From: Pseudomonas eucalypticola
GTDB lineage: Bacteria; Pseudomonadota; Gammaproteobacteria; Pseudomonadales; Pseudomonadaceae
DNA length: 64,000 bases
Assembly (NCBI RefSeq): GCF_013374995.1
Contig: NZ_CP056030.1
Location: 2,760,501-2,824,500 of the forward strand
Direction of reading: 5' to 3'
This document shows, piece by piece, positions 1 to 8,162 of the stretch (position 1 is the stretch's first letter; each line of letters opens with the position of its first letter). The notes below the pieces were generated by a model that was not told where the DNA came from, ran no database searches, and saw only the letters and a program-made list of their open reading frames with translations. The translations under genes and the position numbers were made by a program.

Positions 1-739
1 AGACTTCGCTCTGCACGCCCCAGCGCTCATCCAGCAGGCGTGCCGCGGCGCGGACCTCGCGCAGGCTCAGCCCGGCGCCCAGCAGGCGTACCCTGGGCCG
101 CGAATCATCGACGTCGAAACCCTGCACCGGGTACATGCCCTTGAAGGCCGCGCTGGGGTCCGCTACCTGGGTGGGCTCCATGGCGGGTTCGTCGTGCAGG
201 GTCAGGTAGCAGAAGCCGGGTTGCCCTTCGACATACAAGGCCTGCAGGGCACCCAGCAGGATCGCCCGGGCTTCTTCGCTGCACGCGGGGTCGTACGGCA
301 GGCACTGGTGGTTGGCCGCCAGCCACAGCGGTAGCCAGGGGTGGGCACCCTTGGGCCAGCGCGAGGGCGAGGACTCGATATCGTTGCAGACGATGCCGCG
401 GTCGGCGGCCTGGTTCGCCAGTGCACACAGCTCCGCCGAGGTAGGGGACTGGGTGAGGTACAGCAAGGGTTTCTCGCTGGCCCGCGCTTTTTCGCTGAAC
501 CACAGCGGCCAGGTGCTGATCTGGCCGCCGTCATGGCCTGGGCGCAGGGTATCGCGCACCACCCAGATCTGTTGGGCGGTGTGCGGGTCGCCTTCCAGGC
601 GGTTGGCGATGTCCAGCAGGGTATAGAGCGGCGAACTGGCGCCCGGGCCCGGCGCCGCCAGGGGGCCGCGGATCTTGTCCATCAGCGCCTGGGCGGCGCG
701 GCCGGTGTCGGGAGTGTGGGGGAAGTGGGTCGTGTCCAT
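1..739 (-). CDS. Pyruvate dehydrogenase E1 (AceE)-like protein, 5' part, cut by window edge
   Basis: The gene begins at ATG 739 behind an AAGGA-type ribosome site and runs off the left edge; 246 residues are visible. The last 110 or so resemble the C-terminal third of homodimeric pyruvate dehydrogenase E1: a YDPA motif, a segment like the E1 stretch before YYxTxMNE (here YLTLHDE), then KGMY and LLGAG followed by LREVRAAARLL. In a normal E1 of about 890 residues these motifs lie near residue 650-750, so this protein reaches them far too early and lacks the thiamine-pyrophosphate domain upstream. It may be a shortened E1 homologue. The family resemblance is fairly clear by eye; the reaction is not established. 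Confidence 0.55.
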   Translation of the reverse strand, partial: MDTTHFPHTPDTGRAAQALMDKIRGPLAAPGPGASSPLYTLLDIANRLEGDPHTAQQIWVVRDTLRPGHDGGQISTWPLWFSEKARASEKPLLYLTQSPTSAELCALANQAADRGIVCNDIESSPSRWPKGAHPWLPLWLAANHQCLPYDPACSEEARAILLGALQALYVEGQPGFCYLTLHDEPAMEPTQVADPSAAFKGMYPVQGFDVDDSRPRVRLLGAGLSLREVRAAARLLDERWGVQSEV

Positions 740-827
740 GAGGGTGGTGTCCTTTTCAGTCTGACACCACCATAAGGGATGGAAGGTTGTTGTTGCAATT
801 GCAATTATATCCCGCCCTTTAACCGTA

Positions 828-2540
828 TCAGGGCTGTGGCGGGTAGGGTGTGAAGAAGTCCGCGCCCAGCCACGCCGGAGTCGGCGATGTGTCCTGGGGA
901 GCGCCGCGCCGGTAGCTGGCCGCCAGCCGCGGGTCACCCTTGCCGTTGTAGGCTGCCGTGTAGGGCCACGGGTACACCGGCCGTGTGCGTCCGGCATTGG
1001 CCTGGTCGGCGGCGGAGGGTGGCAGGCCCATCATGCCCATGGGCGGGCGCTTGCCCTTCAGGTCGCCAGCCGGCGGTGCCATCGGCGCGCCAAAGCTTGA
1101 GTGGCTGTCGGCCTGGGTGGCAATGATTGCATCAGGGGCCTGCTGGCGTTCCACCCAGCTCATCATCGGCGTCAGCAGGTCCAGCTCGCTGGGGCCTTCG
1201 CCACCGCTGCAGTGGTGCACGCCGGGCAGCAGGTACAGGCGCTCAAAGGCCTCGGTGCGGGCCTGGCCCATCTGCTTGATCAGCGCCTGGTGGTAGGCCA
1301 GGGAGTTGAGTGGCGAGATATGCGGGTCGGCCCAGCCGTGCCAGATGATCAGCTTGCCGCCCTTGCTGGCGAAAGCCGACAGGTCCGGGTTGGTGGCGTC
1401 GTAGAAAGGATGCAGGGTACGCAGGCGGGCGAACGTGGCGCTGTCGAAACGGGCGTCGGCCAGCGTCAATTCGGTGGTCGGGTTGGGTTCGAAGCTGACA
1501 TTCTGCAGCGCGTCCAGGGCGATCTTCTGGCTGAAGATCGGCTGGTCGCCGCTCATGGGCACGAACACGCCGGCCCAGGCCAGCTCCGAGCCAGGCTGTG
1601 GGCCGCCGATGGTCAGGCGTTGGCCGCTGGCTGGGTCGTGGGGGCCGTCATACAGTTTGCGCACCGCGCCGACTTCGGCCGCCGTGAGGCACTGGGCGGG
1701 GTCCTCGCCGGCCTTGCATTGCAACACCGCCGGGTCGAAATGGCAGGCGCGCGGGTCACTGACCAGGCGGTCGACCTGGCCGTCCAGGGCATCGCATTGC
1801 TTGAGCACGGCATCGTGCAGCAGCGGCAGCCGTGAGGCCAGCAGAATGGCCTTGCCGTCCGGCCCTTCGTTGGCCTTGGCCTGCCAGGCGTGGTACAGGG
1901 CGTTCTGCACCTGAAAGTTCAGCGCCGCGGCGCCGGCGATGATGCCATTGAAGTCATCCGGGTAGCGCTGCGCTTCCATCAGCGCTTCGCGCCCGCCGTC
2001 CGAGCAACCACTGAAATAGGCGTAGGCCTGGGGTTGCCCGTAGTAGGCCTGGATCAACTGCTTGGCCACCTGGGCGGTGAGGTGCTGGCTGCGGTAGGCG
2101 AAGTCCACGCGTTTTTGCCGGTCTTTGCCGAACTCGCTGCTGTTGCCTTCGTGGCCCATGTCGGTGGCAGCGATGACGAAGCCGCCGGCGTTGAGCGGCG
2201 CGCAGCCCTGGGCCGCCCCCACCTGGTTGCTGATGGTGCCGCACAGGCCGCCGCAGCCGATCTGCAGGTAGCGCTGGGTCCAGGTGTGCACAGGCAGAGC
2301 AACGCGAAAGCGAATGCTGGGGGCCAGAGTACCCTCGACCACGCAACTGGCGGCGCCATTGGCAGTGGCTTCGCTGGCACTGTCAATGTGGCTGCCGGCG
2401 CCGCCCAGTGCGGTGAGGTCCTGGGTTTTCAGGGCGGCGCAGGTCTGGGTAGGCTGCACCACGGGCAGGGCGGCGATGTCTTCGGCGTGGGCGGTGCCGA
2501 GCAGCAGCGCCAGGAGGGCGCCGGCCAGGAATGTCTTCAT
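828..2540 (-). CDS. Tannase/feruloyl esterase family protein, exported
   Basis: 570 residues with a Sec signal peptide ending near AHA-ED (residue 20). The nucleophile elbow GCSDGG occurs near residue 180 in a YFSGCSDGGREA context typical of the tannase/feruloyl esterase alpha/beta-hydrolase family. The acid and base are probably the Asp of WHGWADPHI and the His of GVHHCSGG. Many cysteines (the CS-D pair, CAPLNAGG, GCGGLCGT) fit a disulfide-rich periplasmic or secreted enzyme. Such enzymes split ester bonds of galloyl or hydroxycinnamoyl esters; the substrate here cannot be told. The gene stands alone between a REP-like hairpin and the E1-like gene. An aromatic-acid transporter and porin lie 6 kb away but are not linked transcriptionally. 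Confidence 0.85.
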   Translation of the reverse strand: MKTFLAGALLALLLGTAHAEDIAALPVVQPTQTCAALKTQDLTALGGAGSHIDSASEATANGAASCVVEGTLAPSIRFRVALPVHTWTQRYLQIGCGGLCGTISNQVGAAQGCAPLNAGGFVIAATDMGHEGNSSEFGKDRQKRVDFAYRSQHLTAQVAKQLIQAYYGQPQAYAYFSGCSDGGREALMEAQRYPDDFNGIIAGAAALNFQVQNALYHAWQAKANEGPDGKAILLASRLPLLHDAVLKQCDALDGQVDRLVSDPRACHFDPAVLQCKAGEDPAQCLTAAEVGAVRKLYDGPHDPASGQRLTIGGPQPGSELAWAGVFVPMSGDQPIFSQKIALDALQNVSFEPNPTTELTLADARFDSATFARLRTLHPFYDATNPDLSAFASKGGKLIIWHGWADPHISPLNSLAYHQALIKQMGQARTEAFERLYLLPGVHHCSGGEGPSELDLLTPMMSWVERQQAPDAIIATQADSHSSFGAPMAPPAGDLKGKRPPMGMMGLPPSAADQANAGRTRPVYPWPYTAAYNGKGDPRLAASYRRGAPQDTSPTPAWLGADFFTPYPPQP

Positions 2541-2569
2541 AACAGTGTTGGCTCCTGTGTCGAAACGAC

Positions 2570-2637
2570 TACAGGAACGGGCTTGCCCGCGAGCTTTTGC
2601 GGTGTCAAAAGCTCGCTCGGCAAGCCTGCTCCTGCAG
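2570..2637. repeat. REP-like inverted repeat
   Basis: Two arms of about 28 bases, beginning CAGGAACGGGCTTGCC and ending GGCAAGCCTGCTCCTG, face each other around a six-base loop. The cores resemble the extragenic palindromes common in P. putida genomes. It lies between the tannase start and the 3' end of the bamA-like gene and may also act as its transcription end. Confidence 0.7.
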
Positions 2638-2664
2638 GGTAGGCGTAGGGTAGCAGCCCTGGGG

Positions 2665-5031
2665 TCAGAAGGTCTGGCCCAGGGAGAATTGGAATACCTG
2701 GGCTTCGGAGCCGCTAGGGCTGCGCAGCGGCAGCGCCAGGCTGAAGGTCAGCGGGCCCAGTGGCGAGTACCAGGTCGCGCCGACACCCAGGGACGCGGCC
2801 ATTTCGCTGAGGCTGACGGTGCCGCAGTTCTGGGTGGTGCTCAGGTAGCACTTGTCCGAGTACACGGTGCCGAAGTCCCAGAAGATCGACGTCTGCAGCG
2901 ACTTCTGGTCTTTGATGAACGGCATCGGGAACAGGTACTCGGCGCCGCCGGTGATCAGGATGTTGCCCCCCAGCGAATCGGTGCTGCGGTCCGAATAGTA
3001 TTCCTGGCCCATGGACGAGTATGTGCCGGTGGCCGGGGTGCTGCGCGGGCCCAGGGTGCCGCTCTTGAAGCCGCGCACGCTGCCTTCGCCGCCGGCCGTG
3101 TAGTTCTCGTAGAACGGCAGGCCGTCGGTGGAACCATACCCGTTGCCGTAGCCCAGCTTGGTGTGCAGGCGGATCGAGGTGTTGCTGCTCATGGGCAGGA
3201 AGGTCTGGCCGTTGTAATCGAGCTTGTAGAAGGTCAGGTCGCTGCCCGGCACCGTGGCCATGAAGCTCAGGCTCTGGGAGTGACCGCGGTTGGCCAGCAC
3301 GCCTCGGTTGAGGGTCGATTCCGACCAGGCCACGCTGGCCTTGAGGTTGGTGAAGCTCTCGCCGTTGCGCTCGATGAAGTCGTAGATTTCGTCGGCGCTG
3401 TAGGTGCCCGGGCTGATCTCGTCGTGCTGCAGGGTCAGACCGTAGGTCATGCGCGTGGTTTCACTGATCGGGTAGCCGAACGTGGTGCCCATGCCGTAGC
3501 TGTTGATCGAGTAGTACGACACGCCGTCGTCGTAGTAGTCGTTGTAGTCGGTCTTGTTGAGGAACAGGTTGTAGCCCAGGCTCACACCGTCGGGGGTGAA
3601 GTAGGGGTTGGTGTAGGCGAAGTTGTACTTGGTCTGGTATTCGGACTTGGTCAGGCCGATGCTGGCGTAGTTGCCGGTGCCCAGGAAGTTGCTCTGGGTG
3701 ATCGAGCCGCCCAGGATCAGGCCCGCGCTCTGGGCAAAGCCGACGCTGGCGGTGATCGAGCCGGAGGCTTGCTCTTCGACGGAGTAGTTCACGTCGACCT
3801 GGTCGTCCTTGCCGGGCACGGCCGGGGTTTCAACGTTCACCGTCTTGAAGAAGCCCAGGCGTTCGAGGCGCGTCTTGGACTGGTCGATCAGGTAGGTGGA
3901 GGCCCAGCCGCCTTCCATCTGGCGCATCTCGCGGCGCAGCACCTTGTCATCGGTCTTGGTGTTGCCGACGAAGTTGATGCGGTCCACGTAGGCGCGCTTG
4001 CCCGGCACCACCATGAAGGTGATGTCTACAGTGTGGTCGTCATCATGGGTCTGGGGCACGCCGTTGACGTTGGCGAAGGTATAGCCCTCGTTGCCCAGCC
4101 GGCGGGTGATCAGCTCCGAGGTGGTGGTCATCAGTTTGCGCGAAAATACCTGGCCCTTCTGCACCAGCAGCAGCGCCTTGACCTGGTCTTCAGGGGCCTT
4201 GAGCTCGCCCGACAGTTTGACGTCACGCACAGTGTAGCGCTGGCCCTCGTTGATGTTCACGGTGATGAACACGCTTTTCTTGTCCGGGCTGATGGACACC
4301 TGGGTAGAGGTGATGTCCATGTTGATGTAGCCACGGTCCAGGTAATACGAGCGCAGCTTCTCCAGGTCGCCGGAGAGTTTTTCCCGGGCGTACTTGTCGT
4401 CGTTCTTGAAGAACGACAACCAATTGCTGGTCTTGAGCTGGAACTGGTCAGTCAGCTCTTCTTCGCTGAACACCGTGTTGCCCACCACGTTGATGTGCTT
4501 GATGGCGGCCACGCTGCCTTCGTCGATCTTGATCTTGAGGCTGACGCGGTTGCGCGGCTGGGGCACCACGTCGGCGTCCACGGTGGCCGAATATCTGCCC
4601 TGGGCCACGTACTGGCGTTGCAGTTCATTGCGCACGCCTTCGAGGGTGGCGCGCTGGAAAATCTCGCCCTCGGCCAGGCCTGACTGCTTGAGGCCTTTCA
4701 TCAGGTCTTCGGTGCTGATGGCCTTGTTGCCCTCGATCTCGATGGAGGAAATGGACGGGCGCTCCACCACGTTGATGATCAGCACGTTGCCGTCGCGGGC
4801 CAGGTTGATGTCCTGGAAAAAGCCGGTCTTGAACAGGGCCCGGGTCGACTCCACCAGGCGGCCGTCGTCAGCCTGGTCGCCCACGTTCAAGGGCAGGGCA
4901 CCAAACACACTGCCGGCGGATACCCGTTGCAGGCCGTTGATACGAATATCGGAAATCTTGAACGCTTCAGCCTGTGCGAGCGTGGCATTGGCCACCAGCA
5001 CAACCGAGCAGAGCAGGCGCGACAAATTCAT
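2665..5031 (-). CDS. bamA: BamA-like outer-membrane protein assembly factor (Omp85), stand-alone paralogue
   Basis: 788 residues from ATG 5031, chosen because it puts the signal peptide (MNLSRLLCSVVLVANATLAQA) at the start; a 22-residue upstream extension is open but has no export features. The mature protein starts FKISDIRINGLQR, the usual first POTRA strand. Five POTRA repeats fill roughly residues 22-420, followed by a 16-strand barrel with the conserved loop-6 VRGF motif (GEGSVRGFKSG). The length matches BamA. The known role is insertion of beta-barrel proteins into the outer membrane. The usual neighbours of bamA (rseP, skp, lpxD, fabZ) are absent. Instead it is divergent from a CpxRA-like system with a CpxR-type box between them, suggesting an envelope-stress-induced second copy. 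Confidence 0.9.
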   Translation of the reverse strand: MNLSRLLCSVVLVANATLAQAEAFKISDIRINGLQRVSAGSVFGALPLNVGDQADDGRLVESTRALFKTGFFQDINLARDGNVLIINVVERPSISSIEIEGNKAISTEDLMKGLKQSGLAEGEIFQRATLEGVRNELQRQYVAQGRYSATVDADVVPQPRNRVSLKIKIDEGSVAAIKHINVVGNTVFSEEELTDQFQLKTSNWLSFFKNDDKYAREKLSGDLEKLRSYYLDRGYINMDITSTQVSISPDKKSVFITVNINEGQRYTVRDVKLSGELKAPEDQVKALLLVQKGQVFSRKLMTTTSELITRRLGNEGYTFANVNGVPQTHDDDHTVDITFMVVPGKRAYVDRINFVGNTKTDDKVLRREMRQMEGGWASTYLIDQSKTRLERLGFFKTVNVETPAVPGKDDQVDVNYSVEEQASGSITASVGFAQSAGLILGGSITQSNFLGTGNYASIGLTKSEYQTKYNFAYTNPYFTPDGVSLGYNLFLNKTDYNDYYDDGVSYYSINSYGMGTTFGYPISETTRMTYGLTLQHDEISPGTYSADEIYDFIERNGESFTNLKASVAWSESTLNRGVLANRGHSQSLSFMATVPGSDLTFYKLDYNGQTFLPMSSNTSIRLHTKLGYGNGYGSTDGLPFYENYTAGGEGSVRGFKSGTLGPRSTPATGTYSSMGQEYYSDRSTDSLGGNILITGGAEYLFPMPFIKDQKSLQTSIFWDFGTVYSDKCYLSTTQNCGTVSLSEMAASLGVGATWYSPLGPLTFSLALPLRSPSGSEAQVFQFSLGQTF

Positions 5032-5168
5032 CAGGATCGGTTCCAGGACGCTTCGACAGACAGCCCAGGCGCACCGCACGGGCTCGCGGTAAGGCAAGGC
5101 GCCAGGCGGTCGCTTGGCTTGGGGGGTGAAGCATAAAAGGCCGGGAAGTTCGGTGCGGTTAACCCAAT

Positions 5169-5183
5169 GTCAAGTTAGGTAAA
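5169..5183 (+). promoter_or_regulatory. Candidate CpxR box between bamA-like gene and cpxR-like gene
   Basis: GTCAA-GTTAG-GTAAA differs by one base from the CpxR consensus GTAAA-N5-GTAAA. It lies 138 bases upstream of the bamA-like start and 86 bases upstream of the response-regulator start, so one site could serve both directions and autoregulation. Confidence 0.5.
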
Positions 5184-5254
5184 GGTTGTGCGCTTGCGGT
5201 GACGCACGGCGGGACTAGGGTAATAATGGCCCGATGCCCCTTCACGAGTCCGCC

Positions 5255-5938
5255 ATGATTTCCGTACTGCTTGTCGACGATGACGAGGAACTGACCGAGA
5301 TGCTCAGCGAGTATCTGCAGCGCGAGGGCTTCCACGCCACCGCCGTGCACACCGGCGAGGAGGGCGAGGTACAGGCGCTGTCCGGGCGCTACAGCATCGT
5401 GGTGCTGGACGTGATGCTGCCGCGCCTGTCGGGCATCGAAGTGCTGCGCCGTATCCGCGCCAGCAGCCAGGTGCCGGTATTGCTGCTGACCGCCCGCGGC
5501 GACAATATCGACAAGATCACCGGCCTGGAACTGGGGGCGGACGACTATGTGCCCAAGCCCAGCTCGCCAGGCGAACTGGTGGCGCGCCTGCGGGCGATCA
5601 TGCGCCGGGTGCAGCCCCAGGACGCGCCGGCCACCGATGCCATTCGCACCGGTTTGCTGGCCTTGTGGCCGGCCAAGCGCCAGGCCACCTGGCAAGGCAG
5701 CGAGCTGGACCTGACCAGCACTGAGTTCAGCCTGCTGGAGGAGTTGGCGCGCCACGCCGGCCAGGTGGTGAGCAAACAGAACCTGTCCATCAACGCCTTG
5801 GGCAGGCCGCTGACCCGCTATGACCGGCGCATCGACGTGCACATCAGCAGCATCCGCCAGAAACTGGGTCCGCGTTCCGATGCCAAGGCCTGGATTCAGA
5901 GTGTGCGCGGCCTGGGCTACCTGTTGATCGCCGAATGA
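5255..5938 (+). CDS. cpxR: OmpR-family response regulator, CpxR-like
   Basis: From ATG 5255 the protein opens MISVLLVDDDEEL, the standard receiver start; an in-frame ATG at 5234 would add seven residues. The receiver domain (about 1-118) has the acidic pair DDD, the phospho-acceptor Asp in VVLDVMLPRLSG, the Thr of LLLTARG, and the Lys of YVPKP. A winged-helix domain follows (about 135-227) and ends RRIDVHISSIRQKLG...VRGLGYLL. The run GLELGADDY-PKP and the effector region resemble CpxR more than PhoB or OmpR. It overlaps the sensor kinase by four bases (ATGA), so the two are translationally coupled. It probably responds to envelope stress and activates its own promoter and the divergent bamA-like gene. 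Confidence 0.8.
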   Translation: MISVLLVDDDEELTEMLSEYLQREGFHATAVHTGEEGEVQALSGRYSIVVLDVMLPRLSGIEVLRRIRASSQVPVLLLTARGDNIDKITGLELGADDYVPKPSSPGELVARLRAIMRRVQPQDAPATDAIRTGLLALWPAKRQATWQGSELDLTSTEFSLLEELARHAGQVVSKQNLSINALGRPLTRYDRRIDVHISSIRQKLGPRSDAKAWIQSVRGLGYLLIAE

Positions 5939-7200
5939 TCAGGCCCAGCCGGCTGTTCTGGAAGCTGTTCCTGGCGTTCTGGCTGGCCACCAGCCTGACG
6001 TTCCTGGTGGGCCTGGCGATCTTGTTGCTGGGCCGCTTCTTTCCGGGCGACCCACAGATCGGCACCGTGTTCTTCAATACGCAGCACGTGATCGAGCGGT
6101 TTGGTGTAGACGCCGGCAAGCCGCTGTTGACGGTGTGGGCCGACGACCTGCACGGCAAACAGGTGGGCCTGTATGACCAGCAAGGCCGGCTGCTGGCCGG
6201 CAACCCGGTGCCGGCTGGTGGCTACAGCCTTGCCGTGACGGCAGCCGATGGTCAGGTGGTGACCCTTCGTGCCCCTGAAGACCCCGGGTCGCCGGAAGGC
6301 AAAGGCCCCAGTCACGCCATTCCGCTGCTGGTGGGCACGGTGATGAGCGCGCTGTTCAGTGGGTACCTGGCCTATTACCTGGTATGGCCCTTGGTGCACC
6401 TGCGCCGGGCCATGCGCAATGTCGCCGAAGGGCGGTTCGATACCCGGGTCAAGCCGATCATGGGGCGGCGCCGGGATGAAATTGTCGACCTGGCCGAAGA
6501 CTGCGACCGCATGGCCACCCAACTGAAGCTGCTGGTGGATGCCCAGCAGGATCTGCTGCATGACATTTCCCACGAGTTGCGGTCGCCGCTGACGCGGATG
6601 CGCGCGGCCATCGGCCTGCTGCTGCAGGACCCCGACCGTCTGGAGATGCTGGGGCGCATCGAGCGTGAGTCAGAACGTATCGACACACTGATCGAGGAGC
6701 TGCTGACCCTGGCCCGGGTGCAGGGACGCCCGGAGAGCCTGGGCAGCGAGCGGCTGGATGTGATCGAGTTGCTGGCTGATATTGTCGAGGATGCGCAGTT
6801 CGAAGCGGGCATCAAGGGCTGCCAGGTGATACTGGCGGCGCCCACGACCTTCGTCAGTCAGGTGAATGGCGAACTGTTGTATCGCTGCTTCGAGAACGTG
6901 GTACGTAACGCAGTACGCTATACCGCGCCCGCCACCCAAGTGTGCGTCACGGCCACCACCGGTGAGCCTTGGGACTGGTTGCATGTACGAATCACCGACC
7001 GGGGCCCGGGGGTGGAGCCCCACCGCCTGCGCAGCATCTTCACGCCCTTCGAGCGTGGTGCCGAACAGGCCCAGGCAGGCTTCGGCCTGGGCTTGGCCAT
7101 CGCCCAGCGCGCGGTGGAAATGCATGGCGGGCAGATCGTCGCCAGCAATGGCGCCGAGGGTGGGCTGATCGTCGATATCGCCTTGCCCCGCAAGGCCTGA
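5935..7200 (+). CDS. cpxA: Sensor histidine kinase, CpxA-like
   Basis: 421 residues with TM1 at about 9-33, a periplasmic loop of about 90 residues, and TM2 at about 125-145 (LLVGTVMSALFSGYLAYYLV). A HAMP linker follows (LRRAMRNVAEGRFDTRV). The dimerisation/phospho-acceptor helix has HDISHELRSPLTRMRAAI with the reactive His near residue 213. The ATPase domain has an N-box-like NVVRNAVRY, a G1 DRGPGV, an F-box FTPFERG and a G2 GFGLGLAIA. This is the full machinery for an orthodox kinase with an envelope sensor. It is shorter than E. coli CpxA because of a smaller periplasmic part. Pairing with the upstream regulator is clear; the Cpx name rests on that regulator and on the box between the genes. 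Confidence 0.8.
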   Translation: MIRPSRLFWKLFLAFWLATSLTFLVGLAILLLGRFFPGDPQIGTVFFNTQHVIERFGVDAGKPLLTVWADDLHGKQVGLYDQQGRLLAGNPVPAGGYSLAVTAADGQVVTLRAPEDPGSPEGKGPSHAIPLLVGTVMSALFSGYLAYYLVWPLVHLRRAMRNVAEGRFDTRVKPIMGRRRDEIVDLAEDCDRMATQLKLLVDAQQDLLHDISHELRSPLTRMRAAIGLLLQDPDRLEMLGRIERESERIDTLIEELLTLARVQGRPESLGSERLDVIELLADIVEDAQFEAGIKGCQVILAAPTTFVSQVNGELLYRCFENVVRNAVRYTAPATQVCVTATTGEPWDWLHVRITDRGPGVEPHRLRSIFTPFERGAEQAQAGFGLGLAIAQRAVEMHGGQIVASNGAEGGLIVDIALPRKA

Positions 7201-7247
7201 GCCGGACCCCACCCGGTCCCACGGCGGCGCGCTGCCCGCGGTTGATC

Positions 7248-7262
7248 TTTACCCAATATTAC
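7248..7262 (-). promoter_or_regulatory. Candidate second CpxR-type box
   Basis: On the minus strand this reads GTAAT-ATTGG-GTAAA, one base from GTAAA-N5-GTAAA. It lies 102 bases upstream of the coupled small genes starting at 7364 and just after the kinase gene. A single 15-base match can occur by chance. Confidence 0.3.
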
Positions 7263-7363
7263 ATCGCCTTGACCGCCTTGAACCTGCCCCCCGCGTAAGC
7301 TTTTCCCACGGCGCCAGTTGCGCATGGAGAGCTGGATACGCTGGATACTCAGTGATCGAGGCG

Positions 7364-7576
7364 ATGATGAAAGACCTGATACGTTCTGTTGGCTTGACCT
7401 TTCTGCTGGACCATAAAGTGGTACGCAGCCCCTGGTGCGCCGATCCGGCAACCCCGGTATTCGTCAGTGCCTGTGACTTCAATGTGGTGCAAGGCCAGGT
7501 GGCCGCCTACACGTTCGCATTCGCCCACCCGGTGGCGGTGCAACTGCCGTGGCAGGCCGTGGAGGGCGCGCGATGA
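7364..7576 (+). CDS. Small hypothetical protein, coupled to the next gene
   Basis: 70 residues from ATG 7364 (or 69 from the adjacent ATG 7367), preceded by a GAGGCG ribosome site six bases upstream. No signal peptide or membrane helix is seen. The sequence has a mixed hydrophobic core (VGLTFLLDHKVV, PVFVSACDFNVV) and one Cys in PWCADP. The stop overlaps the start of the following gene in an ATGA, the signature of coupled translation, so the two products probably act together. No family is recognised. Confidence 0.6.
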   Translation: MMKDLIRSVGLTFLLDHKVVRSPWCADPATPVFVSACDFNVVQGQVAAYTFAFAHPVAVQLPWQAVEGAR

Positions 7577-7992
7577 AACTCAAGCGCAAGGCCCTTCGCG
7601 CCCGCCCGGCCAAACTCCTGGCCGAGGAAGTGCCGGTGGCCATCCAGGATGCATTGCAGGACCAACTGCGCGCCTACCTGGGCCGCGGCTTCACCCCGGT
7701 ACTGCTGGGCAGTGGCGGGCGTGACGGTTCGCGGCGCTACCACCTGCAGATCCACCACGATAAGAGCGGCCAGTTTCTGGAACTGCATGGCGACTTCAAT
7801 AGCCGTTGTGCCGAGGACATCTTCAAAGTGGCCCACCAGATGAAAACCCTGCTGGCACCCGCGCCCAGCGCCCTGGGCGCCAATGTGCGGTTGATCGCGC
7901 GCATCACCGACCTGCCATGCCCTGAACCGTTGAGGAAAATCGCCCGTCGGCTCACCGGCAACGCGCGCCACTTCCAGTTCGCCGACGACTGA
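7573..7992 (+). CDS. Conserved-looking hypothetical protein
   Basis: 139 residues from ATG 7573, overlapping the preceding stop. The N-terminus is strongly basic (KLKRKALRARPAK). The middle has a beta-rich pattern (YHLQIHHDKSGQFLELHGDFN) and the C-terminus is basic again. There is no export signal. The gene is second in a two-gene unit that may fall under the CpxR-type box at 7248. I do not recognise the family and assign no function. Confidence 0.6.
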   Translation: MKLKRKALRARPAKLLAEEVPVAIQDALQDQLRAYLGRGFTPVLLGSGGRDGSRRYHLQIHHDKSGQFLELHGDFNSRCAEDIFKVAHQMKTLLAPAPSALGANVRLIARITDLPCPEPLRKIARRLTGNARHFQFADD

Positions 7993-8050
7993 GTCCGGCC
8001 AACTGGCACTGCGGTTCCAACCCGATAAACAAATCACATACCTGCTTAAG

Positions 8051-8079
8051 GAATACCCGGAGGCGCGCTTCGGGTATTC
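8051..8079. terminator. Hairpin downstream of the small-gene pair (terminator or leader structure)
   Basis: Nine-base arms GAATACCCG and CGGGTATTC enclose an 11-base loop. No T-run follows, so intrinsic termination is uncertain. It could equally be a structure or operator in the leader of the transporter gene that starts 84 bases on. Confidence 0.45.
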
Positions 8080-8162
8080 GCCCGTAAAGTCACGCTCACC
8101 GTAGTACCTCGATGGCCCGCAGAGGCCACGGCAACCTTACAAAAACAACAAGGTGATAAAAC

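Noticed and set aside
2284..4683. 799-codon open frame opposite the bamA-like gene
   Set aside because: It mirrors BamA codon structure on the other strand, is Val/Ala/Gly/His-rich without any domain, and has no ribosome site. High GC produces such shadows.
5031..5097. Upstream extension of the BamA-like start
   Set aside because: The extra 22 residues precede and spoil the signal peptide; ATG 5031 gives a normal Sec signal.
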